Assembly (NCBI GenBank): GCA_965232255.1
Contig: OZ246962.1
Span: 2,418,001 to 2,482,000, forward strand
Direction: 5' to 3'
Length of the DNA: 64,000 nucleotides
Source: Endozoicomonas sp965232255
GTDB lineage: Bacteria; Pseudomonadota; Gammaproteobacteria; Pseudomonadales; Endozoicomonadaceae
Below the pieces are notes generated by a model. The model did not search any database, was not told the DNA's origin, and saw only the letters and a program-made list of their open reading frames with translations. The position numbers were made by a program, and so were the translations under genes. Within the stretch, counting starts at the first letter, position 1. Each line of letters starts with the position of its first letter. Shown here one piece after another: positions 8,289 to 15,147 of this stretch.

Positions 8289-9059
8289 CTATGGCTTTTT
8301 GGCATTCTCTGGGCTAATGCCCATAGCTGCCAGATAGGTCACCAGCTCATTCACCATTGGTGGGGTAGGTGGAGGCGGTGGTGTAACAGCCGACGGGTTC
8401 TCCGGGCTGATACCGTGCGATGCCAGAAACGATGACAGTTCAAAAGCCATCGCAGGTGCAGGCGACGGTGGTGCCGAAACCGGAGGCGCTGGGGCTGGCC
8501 TTGACGGTTTCAGCAGCAGATATGGCGAGCGAGATGCGATAAGCCGGGCTGCCTTGTTTACCGGTGGCTGTGGTGCCCGGCGCTTGGTGGGCCTTGGCGC
8601 TGTCGATGTGTCCAGCTTTTGCTGTTTCGCTGGCGTTGCCTCACACTGCCCAATGGGATTGGGCGGTTCAGGTGGCCGCCGCTTTAACGGTCTCGCTGAA
8701 TTGTTTAACCCGGTATTGGCTGCACCCATGTTCAGTCTTGGCGGCTTTGGTGGTGGCGATGACTGGACACCGGGCGGTTGTGGGGCCCGGCGCTTTGTCG
8801 CAGGCGAACCATTGCCAGTGGCTGGTGGCGCTACGAATGAAGCAGCCCGCACAAGTATTGAGGGTCGACCACTAGCTCCCCTTAAGCCGGTTGTAATCGG
8901 TGCAGCAGGCGCTGAAGCCGTCGAGGATATTGAAGCTGTCGAGTCTCTGCGGGTCAGCGCCGATGCTGCCCTGGCACCTGATAAAGCGGCCTGACGTGCT
9001 CTGGATGCAACACTGGCTGCACCACTTGTTATTGATCTTAATGCTGAGTAAATGGGCAT
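8289..9059 (-). CDS. Disordered protein with three RxxPxxP motifs and a duplicated ELxxxLAxxGISPEN unit
   Basis: 256 residues from ATG. The N-terminus MPIYSALRSI...RQAALSGAR is clearly homologous to that of the 9084-9800 protein (MPIRPFLSSI...SQASLSGAR), and both then carry SGRPSIL (here LRGASGRPSIL, residues 59-69). The central part has three copies of KRRAPQPP or KRRPPEPP; each fits the class I SH3-ligand pattern RxxPxxP and carries a basic triplet. The C-terminus has two copies of a short helical unit, FELSSFLASHGISPEN and NELVTYLAAMGISPEN, separated by polyproline. There are no enzyme motifs and no Sec signal. Probably a host-directed secreted protein by resemblance, not by proof. Operon with neighbours (24-base gaps). 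Confidence 0.78.
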   Translation of the reverse strand: MPIYSALRSITSGAASVASRARQAALSGARAASALTRRDSTASISSTASAPAAPITTGLRGASGRPSILVRAASFVAPPATGNGSPATKRRAPQPPGVQSSPPPKPPRLNMGAANTGLNNSARPLKRRPPEPPNPIGQCEATPAKQQKLDTSTAPRPTKRRAPQPPVNKAARLIASRSPYLLLKPSRPAPAPPVSAPPSPAPAMAFELSSFLASHGISPENPSAVTPPPPPTPPMVNELVTYLAAMGISPENAKKP

Positions 9060-9083
9060 GGGCTACGGATACCGAGAGAGCTA

Positions 9084-9800
9084 TTAGAACTTGGTGAAGT
9101 AGATGTTTCTTGTCCCTAAAAATATGGTGGTTTGAGGTTTATAGTCAGACTTCTGGGAGCTAGCCGCTGCTTTCTCTTGTTCCATCTCCTCCCGCACCTC
9201 CTTCTCTATTTTGGCCAGCCTTTCTTCTGCTTCCTCACGTAGGCAATAGCTGTACTTGCCCAAGTAGTCGAGGCGTTCTTCTTTGGTTTTTTTTTGATAA
9301 TCAATCCATGCTTGAGCGAATGTATACCCGGTTGCTCCCGTGCCACCGGACGTAGAAGCTTCCTCGGAAGTGCCCGATGCAGAACCATCGTGTTGGTTGA
9401 TTACTCTATCCAGCTCCCCAACAGCCTCATCAATAGCTTGCTTATACGCAAGTTCCCTGGCTTTCTTGCCGCCTGCAATGCTGGCAGTGACCAGCGAGCC
9501 CGAAGTGCTTGGAGTTGCTGTGGCGCTCTCAGTGGGGGAAGGCGGCGCAAACGGACTTGAGTCGCCCAGAATGGAGGGTCTGCCACTGCCACCACTCAAT
9601 GGCAGTTTTGACCACCAAGTCTTTGTTGGCTCCCAACCTGGGCCAGCCGTCGTACTTCTGTACGATCCCTCGGTGCCCATAGAATTTGAGGAGATTATTG
9701 AAGACGATCTTCTGGCTCCTGAAAGTGAGGCTTGGCTTAATCTGGATGAAGCGTTACTTACACGACTAGCTATTGAACTTAAAAATGGGCGTATTGGCAT
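9084..9800 (-). CDS. Ser-rich disordered protein with coiled-coil C-terminus, paralogue of 8289-9059 at its N-terminus
   Basis: 238 residues from ATG. The first 30 residues and the LSGGSGRPSIL segment (68-78) match the next gene downstream, while the rest differs, so a shared leader is joined to different bodies. Residues about 110-150 look helical (GGKKARELAYKQAIDEAVGE). The C-terminal 70 residues are a charged helix/coiled coil (EEAEERLAKIEKEVREEMEQ), ending in a short hydrophobic tail IFLGTRNIYFTKF. Function unknown. The mosaic build (constant N-terminus, variable C-terminus) is typical of secreted effector families. Part of the minus-strand operon. Confidence 0.75.
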   Translation of the reverse strand: MPIRPFLSSIASRVSNASSRLSQASLSGARRSSSIISSNSMGTEGSYRSTTAGPGWEPTKTWWSKLPLSGGSGRPSILGDSSPFAPPSPTESATATPSTSGSLVTASIAGGKKARELAYKQAIDEAVGELDRVINQHDGSASGTSEEASTSGGTGATGYTFAQAWIDYQKKTKEERLDYLGKYSYCLREEAEERLAKIEKEVREEMEQEKAAASSQKSDYKPQTTIFLGTRNIYFTKF

Positions 9801-9851
9801 GGTGCTATGACTACTCGAAATCTCCCCAGCGAAACTGGCTGGGGGAGGCTA

Positions 9852-10022
9852 TTAATCGTTTGAAGAAGTTGAGGACGAAGAACCACCGGCGCAGACTCCA
9901 CCACGCTGAGTACCTGATGCTTCACCTTCCGTTGCGCCTACTGACTCGCGCTTGCTCGCTGACGGTGAGCTATTCGCTGACGGTGGTGCCGAATTTGATA
10001 AACCTAATGCCCTTAATCCCAC
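9852..10022 (-). CDS. Possible small Ser-rich protein (56 residues)
   Basis: A GTG at 10022 sits 8 bases after AGGAG and opens a 56-residue frame ending at TAA 9852. The product is Ser/Gly/Pro-rich (SAPPSANSSPSASKRES, GGSSSSTSSND), the same composition as its neighbours, and fills the only gap in the operon between the genes ending at 10041 and starting at 9800. It could also be the remnant tail of a larger family member. It is placed from composition and ribosome-binding site only. Confidence 0.35.
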   Translation of the reverse strand: MGLRALGLSNSAPPSANSSPSASKRESVGATEGEASGTQRGGVCAGGSSSSTSSND

Positions 10023-10040
10023 TTCCTATCTCCTGGGTTT

Positions 10041-10757
10041 CTAGAGTTTTGTTTCTTGCTCACCGCCGCTGGCGCTTGAAGGGGTTGGTGAGGATGTGCG
10101 TGCTTGGTTGCCACCGCCGCTGGCACCACGAGGTTTCTGTGCACCGCTACTGTCATCGCCACCGGATGTGAAGATGGCTCTACGTCTGCCCAGTGGGGGA
10201 TGATCCCCACCTTGTCTTGGTGGTGGATAACCGGGAGGCTTACCTATTCCTGGCCCGTAGGATGTGCTTGGTTTCTCATCGCCACCTCTTCCAGGGACTT
10301 GGCCAGTGGCTTGTTGAGGGGAAGTGTCAGAGGGGTTGCCTCTGCCGCCTACAGGGGTTCTGTTCTTCGGCTCCTCTGTTCTTGGTGGCTTGGCAGGTGC
10401 AGTGGTTGGTGTGTCCTCAAATCCGGGATTGTCGAAGTGCTGGCCGCCTCTACCGCTAGGGCCAGCGCCAGAACTTCCACCACTGCTATCACTGTTACCG
10501 CTTCCACGGCGTCCTACTTGACCCATAGCCTGTTGACTGCCTTGTCCACCTTGTCCCCCAGCAGACAGAATTGACGCGCTACTGGCACCCCCGAGTTGCA
10601 GTGGGCCTTGGCCTCCCGGTAGTCCACCACCTCCCCCAGCACCAGCAGTACGCGCTGTCTGTGCTCGAAAGTTGGTAAAGATTCCCGCGATCCGACCTCC
10701 CAATCCCCGCAACGGATTCGGACAGCTAACACTGGGGCAACAAGTACCAAGTCGCAT
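10041..10757 (-). CDS. Gly/Ser/Pro-rich disordered protein, first gene of the operon
   Basis: 238 residues from ATG with AGAGGG upstream. The N-terminus MRLGTCCPSVSC has three cysteines near the start, followed by an amphipathic stretch (LRGLGGRIAGIFTNFRAQ) and LGGASSASIL at residues 55-64, the motif shared with the other members. The rest is low-complexity (Gly, Ser, Gln, Pro) with HFDNPGFED, parallel to IYENQGFQD of the 7329-8264 protein, and PAKPPRTEEP. No domain recognised. A perfect palindrome at 10773-10791 sits just upstream and may control the whole operon (genes to 6764). Confidence 0.75.
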   Translation of the reverse strand: MRLGTCCPSVSCPNPLRGLGGRIAGIFTNFRAQTARTAGAGGGGGLPGGQGPLQLGGASSASILSAGGQGGQGSQQAMGQVGRRGSGNSDSSGGSSGAGPSGRGGQHFDNPGFEDTPTTAPAKPPRTEEPKNRTPVGGRGNPSDTSPQQATGQVPGRGGDEKPSTSYGPGIGKPPGYPPPRQGGDHPPLGRRRAIFTSGGDDSSGAQKPRGASGGGNQARTSSPTPSSASGGEQETKL

Positions 10758-10772
10758 ACAACATCCCTCTGA

Positions 10773-10791
10773 TATTACGAAAATCGTAATA
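10773..10791. promoter_or_regulatory. Perfect inverted repeat, operator candidate
   Basis: TATTACGA-AAA-TCGTAATA, 8-base perfect arms with a 3-base spacer, ends 15 bases before the ATG of the first operon gene and overlaps where transcription would start. Such a site suits a dimeric repressor. It is not followed by a T-run in the gene's direction, so it is not an ordinary terminator. Confidence 0.45.
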
Positions 10792-10955
10792 GTACTGTCG
10801 GGAGTGTCGGTGTTGTATTGGTGAATACAAGAACATTTGATGGGGAAAGTACTTTGTGCTTTGGGGGTTAATCGAACTGTGCAGAGTTGACGAATCCCAC
10901 GTAATCCGTCTGCCTTGATCTTCTCCTCGTCCTTTAGGGCGGCGAGGCTGCCAAA

Positions 10956-11264
10956 TCAGAAATTGCAATTCTTGATGATGGCATGCCCACGCTCCCTAGG
11001 TGGAATCACGTTTCCATCTGGATCAGTAGAAAGACGACGGCACGTGAAGGCCTCACCCGGTATGCCCCTGAGCATCAAGGCTTTACGCAGGTTACTCGTT
11101 TGATAATCTGGTGATAGCTCGGGCAGTTCAAGAACATCACCTGGCTCCATCCTCCTGAGTTCATCCGCAATTTTCATGAACAGGACCGTAACTTGTTTCA
11201 GAGCGCATGGTGCCATATTGTTGAAGCGTTTTGCCTCTGGCGAGTCCTTTTTATGCACTTTCAT
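10956..11264 (-). CDS. Small hypothetical protein (102 residues)
   Basis: Starts at ATG with AGAGG 7 bases upstream, which supports a real gene. Charged and compact, with an EPGDVLELPELSP segment and a helical N-terminal half (ALKQVTVLFMKIADELRRM). Composition is ordinary, unlike the low-complexity genes downstream. No family recognised. It lies 198 bases upstream of the disordered-protein operon in the same direction, so it may be a regulator or accessory, but nothing in the sequence shows that. Confidence 0.55.
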   Translation of the reverse strand: MKVHKKDSPEAKRFNNMAPCALKQVTVLFMKIADELRRMEPGDVLELPELSPDYQTSNLRKALMLRGIPGEAFTCRRLSTDPDGNVIPPRERGHAIIKNCNF

Positions 11265-11471
11265 TGAAAACCTCTAGCGATTATTTTATGAACCACGAAT
11301 AGTACTTTTAAAAGTATTTGATATTACATAGATATTAATACCCGTGATATTTAAGGTATTACATTAAATTTACTAATAGATATTATTGTTTTACGATTAA
11401 TACTTCGGTTAATTGTCATTATCCACGGCCTATCGGGCGAGGATTCACGACGATTCTGCTAACCCGAAAAC
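11265..11471. other. AT-rich intergenic region with an orphan right-end-like sequence
   Basis: Bases about 11285-11410 are strongly A/T-rich and contain several short palindromes (for example AGTACTTTTAAAAGTA near 11300), and presumably hold the promoter of 10956-11264. Bases about 11413-11442, read on the minus strand, give CCTCGCCCGATAGG then CCGTGGATAATGACAA, a second copy of the orphan tnpB-type end at 7303-7332. No gene is seen. Confidence 0.35.
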
Positions 11472-11615
11472 TCAACGACGCGCCAATACCTCCGAAAAAT
11501 CGTCCTTTTTGGCTTTGGCCAGAGCTTGAGCCTGAGCATCCCACTCTGCATCATCAACACTAAATAGTATTTCATCTTGTAAACACAGTGATAATGTTAT
11601 TTCATGGAGTGACAC
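11472..11615 (-). CDS. Possible small protein or remnant (47 residues)
   Basis: A GTG-started frame from 11615 to TGA 11472 encodes an acidic helical peptide (DDAEWDAQAQALAKAKKDDF). It has no ribosome-binding site I can defend, and its 5' part lies inside the left end of the tnpB element that starts at 11643. It could be the 3' part of a gene cut by that insertion. Confidence 0.2.
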   Translation of the reverse strand: MSLHEITLSLCLQDEILFSVDDAEWDAQAQALAKAKKDDFSEVLARR

Positions 11616-11642
11616 TCATAATATTTTTTCTATCATAGCACC

Positions 11643-12866
11643 ATGAAAGCCTACAAATATAGACTCTACCCGAACGCAGAACAGAAAGTGCTGATTGCCA
11701 AGCACTTCGGTTGCGCTAGGCATGTCTATAACTGGGCCTTGTCTGAAAAGGACAAATATTACAAGGAAACCGGGAAAAGTCTGTCAAAGCGTCAGATTCA
11801 GGATATAGTGGTTGCCAGCAAAAAAGCCGATAAGGAGTGGCTGACCGAAGTAAATAGTCAAAGCCTGTTGGCTTCACTGGCTAACTTGGAAACGGCATTC
11901 ACTAATTTTTTTCGGGGTCGGGCGAAATTCCCACGATTCAAATCAAAATACGCCGGTTGGCAGTCGTTTCAATGCCCGCAGCACGTGACCGTTGATTTCC
12001 AACAAGGTCAAATTAATTTGCCAAAACTCAAAGGAATCAAGGCGAAATTGCACAGACCTTTTGTTGGCAAGGTAAAAACAGTCACGATCAAGCGATCCCC
12101 TTCCGGCAAATATTTTGCCAGTGTTTTGGTGGACAATGCTGCCATTGATCCCGTACCAGCGTTGATTGAGCCTGAGCACACCGTTGGCCTTGATGTTGGC
12201 CTGACCTCGTTTCTGATCGACAGTGAGGGGAACAAAACAGACAATCCAAAATTACTAAAGGCATCATTGGCTCGGCTTGCCATTGAGCAAAAGAAATTAT
12301 CCAGAAGGAAAAAAGGCTCTGGTAATAGAGCAAAACAGAAACGAATAGCCACCATCATTCATGAAAAAGTGGCTAACCGCCGTCGTGATTTCATTCATCA
12401 GGTAACTGCAAAGCTGGCTGGCAAAAACCACGCAACCACGTTTGCAGTTGAAGACCTGAATATCAAAGGCATGACCAAGAACCGGAAGCTGGCCAGAGCA
12501 ATACAGGATGCTGGTTGGGGTATGTTTCTAACGACACTGGACTACAAGTGCCGCTGGAATGGAAAAAACCTGATGCGTATAGGAAGATTCCAGCCAAGCT
12601 CAAAACTGTGTAATTGCTGTGGCTACAACATGGATGCCATGCCTTTATCAATCCGTGAATGGCAATGTCCAAGTTGTCATAGGGTGAACGACAGGGACGT
12701 AAACGCCGCCCAGAATATAAGAGATATGGGTTTAGCTGATTCGCTGGGACACAGCGATTGCATAAAGAGTTCCCCTGTAGATTGCCCTGTCAGCGCAGGT
12801 TCTACAGCGAAAGGTGTTGAGTGTTCTCAGCATGGGTCGCAAGAAGCTCCCACTATAGTCGCCTAG
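11643..12866 (+). CDS. tnpB: TnpB, IS200/IS605-family RNA-guided endonuclease
   Basis: 407 residues from ATG (MKAYKYRLYPNAEQKVLIAK). The RuvC triad is present: VGLDVGLTSFL, FAVEDLNIKGM and NDRDVNAAQNI, with the zinc ribbon CNCCG...CPSC. The C-terminal 40 residues run into the right end, which carries the hairpin GAAGCTCCCAC...GTGGTGGGAG and ends ATGTCAC at about 12891. No tnpA is near. The element has cut a GH92 pseudogene: mannosidase sequence begins directly at 12892. It is a different subgroup from the 460-residue TnpBs of this window. Its guide RNA would come from about 12750-12891. Confidence 0.93.
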   Translation: MKAYKYRLYPNAEQKVLIAKHFGCARHVYNWALSEKDKYYKETGKSLSKRQIQDIVVASKKADKEWLTEVNSQSLLASLANLETAFTNFFRGRAKFPRFKSKYAGWQSFQCPQHVTVDFQQGQINLPKLKGIKAKLHRPFVGKVKTVTIKRSPSGKYFASVLVDNAAIDPVPALIEPEHTVGLDVGLTSFLIDSEGNKTDNPKLLKASLARLAIEQKKLSRRKKGSGNRAKQKRIATIIHEKVANRRRDFIHQVTAKLAGKNHATTFAVEDLNIKGMTKNRKLARAIQDAGWGMFLTTLDYKCRWNGKNLMRIGRFQPSSKLCNCCGYNMDAMPLSIREWQCPSCHRVNDRDVNAAQNIRDMGLADSLGHSDCIKSSPVDCPVSAGSTAKGVECSQHGSQEAPTIVA

Positions 12867-12891
12867 CGGCTTAGTGGTGGGAGTATGTCAC

Positions 12892-13220
12892 CGCCCAGCA
12901 TATCCCGGTAGCTGCCATCCACATCCTGAAAAACAGCTGGCGCAATCAGGGCGTGATAGATAGCCGTGTAATAACCGGCAGAGGCGGTCTCGTTAGTCTT
13001 GTCAAAGTTGTTATTTTCCTGATGAGCATCATCGGAATAGGGCAGTACCAGAAGGTCGCCCAGCTCGGTGGCCTCGGTACCGGACAAGTGGGTATGAGAG
13101 AAGCCGTAAATATTGATTCCCTGGTCAACAATTACCCCAGCAGGCTAGTTGCTGGCATCCCAGTAACCGGAGGCTGAGTGCCAGGGGTTTTGGATTGCTT
13201 CACTGCCCTAGCCGCTGCCC
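12892..13220 (-). pseudogene. GH92 alpha-mannosidase remnant between two tnpB elements
   Basis: On the minus strand a single frame reads GYWDASN, stop, PAGVIVDQGINIYGFSHTHLSGT, then a GDLLVLPYSDDA stretch, then NETASAGYYTAIYHALIAPAVFQDVDGSYR. GFSHTHLSGT and the YTAxYHALxAPxxFxDVDG segment are both GH92 landmarks, but in an intact enzyme they lie far apart. Here they meet at GYY/TAIYH, so an internal deletion has occurred. Two in-frame TAG codons lie in the upstream part. The 3' side is cut by the tnpB right end at 12891, the 5' side by the left end of the element at 13221. Clearly non-functional. Confidence 0.85.
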
Positions 13221-14756
13221 TTGAACAAAACTGAGGCGCATTCTCGCTCCCTTTAGGGGCGAGTCAAGCCGAGACTAATTTCTTTTGCCGTCAGAGTTTA
13301 TGGGGATTCCACGATGGTTTGCGGTTAATTTTTGTATAAAATGCCACGCGTGACTTAAAGGTATCCCATGCTCACAGGCATCCGATTACAGGCTAATCCA
13401 ACTCCTCATCAGAAACTGGTTCTGTCTCAGTGGATGGGTTGCGCCCGTGTTATCTGGAATGCCAAGTGTGATGAGCACCGCTATTACAGCATTTTTGCCA
13501 GAAAGTATTACCAGGGACATTCGCACCGGTAGATCAGAAAACTGCCCAGTTCAAAAGCAAAGAGCTGTCGCCCTGGCTATATGATTGTCCAAGCCAGATC
13601 AGCAGAAACTCTGCGGTAAACTGGTATCAGACTTACCAGAAGTACATGAAAGGACTCTGTGGTAAGCCAAAGCGCAAGCCAAAGACTGATAAGGGCAGTA
13701 TTTACCTGACCAATGAATTGTTCAGGTTTGATACCTGTGCTGACGGTGTTATCCGGCTTTTCATTGGCACCAAGACCAACAATATCGGTTATCTGTCGTT
13801 CAAATCTCATCGGCCATTCAATAAGCCAAAGTCCTTGTACATCCGCAAAGAAGCAGGGAAGTACTTTGTCTCTTTCTGTTTTGATGATGGATCAGAGGCA
13901 CCGGCTACCGACAAAGACAACTTGCAATGGCTCCAAGGAGCGACAAGAGAGTGGCTGGAAGAACATACCCTCGGTATTGACCGTGGAGTGACTATCCCTG
14001 TTCATACCGGGGAGTTCAGCCATGACTTTACCGACAACCAGAAAAAGAAAATGGCGAAGCGCAGCCGCTACCTGAAGCGGTTACAGCGTCGTTTAGCGCG
14101 ACAGGACAAAGGCTCCAACCGTCGTCAAAAGGCAAAGCACAGAATTGCAAGGCAGCATCAAAAGATTGCCAATATCCGCAATGACTTCTGTCACAAAACC
14201 AGCCGGAAACTGGTGGATAGCAAAGCCAAAGTGATCATCTTCGAGAACCTGAAAACCAGAAGCATGACCCGCAGGCCAAAGGCAAAGCAGGACAGCAACG
14301 GTCATTTTCTCCCCAACCGGGCAGCACAAAAAGCTGGCCTGAACAAAGCCATCCTCAATGTAGGTTGGCACTATCTGGAAACATACACCCGCTACAAATC
14401 TGCCAAAGCAGGTAAAGTGGTATTCAAGATTGCCCCGGCATATACCAGTCAAGAGTGCGCTGAATGCGAACACACTCACCCCGACAATCGCAAAAGTCAG
14501 GAACGGTTTTCCTGCGATTGTTGCGGCCACGTTGACAACGCTGACAGAAATGCGGCGCGAGTAATCAAGAAGCGGGCAATCAATCTCATACTGGACTCTG
14601 GAACGGAGTTGGTTGGCAAGGGGATTCCCGTGCTGACCATAGGGCGTGGAGCCAATCGTAAGTCGTCAAAGTGCAAGCACTCTGACGTTGGTGGCTGCTT
14701 AGTATTGGAAGCTCGCTCTTTATGCCCTGTGGGTGCTTTAGGGGCGAGTAGTTCAC
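13221..14756 (+). mobile_element. tnpB-only IS200/IS605-type element, copy 1 (degraded)
   Basis: The left boundary is set by identity with the copy at 29140: both begin TTGAACAAAACTGAGGCGCA and then an imperfect palindrome CTCGCTCCCTTTAGGGGCGAG (here 13243-13263). The right boundary is GAGTAGTTCAC, shared with the copies ending at 30724 and 55610. The right-end hairpin is split by about 19 extra bases (TTTATGCCCTGTGGGTGCT region). Confidence 0.75.
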
Positions 14757-14770
14757 AAAGGAAAATATAA
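13368..14770 (+). pseudogene. tnpB: tnpB with frameshift (copy 1 of the 460-466-residue family)
   Basis: The gene starts at ATG 13368 (MLTGIRLQANP) like the intact copies, but after FARKYY at about 13511 four bases are missing relative to the copy at 54191, which shifts the frame into a stop. The downstream frame continues to 14770 with the RuvC motifs LGIDRGVTIPV, VIIFENLKTRSM and DNADRNAARVI. Near the 3' end a deletion between two GGCTGC repeats removed the usual last codons, so the frame runs through the right end. Non-functional as a nuclease unless the frameshift is bypassed. Confidence 0.88.
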
Positions 14771-14921
14771 ATGAGACCCGCTAATGCAGATATCCTAAAT
14801 GTAATGCATTTGTCGTATGTTTGTAACATCTGTGAAGTTTTGGCAATGTGTTTGCCGCAAATCAATAAAAGAGCGCTGTTCTTACTGACTTTGTGAAATC
14901 CTGACAATTTCCTGACAACAA

Positions 14922-14935
14922 TTGATTTAAATCAA
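14922..14935 (+). promoter_or_regulatory. FNR/Anr-type binding site upstream of the fructose PTS genes
   Basis: TTGATTTAAATCAA matches the consensus TTGAT-N4-ATCAA exactly and is the core of the 16-base palindrome 14921-14936. A -10-like TAAAAT at 14954-14959 would give a start about 38 bases from the centre of the box, close to the position of a class II activator. The next gene, the PTS IIC gene at 15148, is in the right orientation. The 377 bases from 14771 to 15147 hold no gene; a leader of about 180 bases would precede the ATG. Confidence 0.55.
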
Positions 14936-15147
14936 TGACGGCGCTTCTTTGTTTAAAATGGTACAAAAATCCGATAACTGAATTAATTTGCAGGTTCCTG
15001 AGTCGCAGGTTCTGTTTTATATTTCCCGTTCGTGATCAATGATGTTCGGTTTTGTAAATCGACCATTTGTTTGCTGCTGAACTTGCTTTTCACGGTATTT
15101 ATCATTCGTGAATTATCCGGATCTGATCCTTTCCGTCGGGGGAAAAC

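Noticed and set aside
10726..10968. Minus-strand frame of 80 codons between the operon and the 10956-11264 gene
   Set aside because: It overlaps both genes, has no ribosome site and no recognisable sequence; taken as a chance frame.
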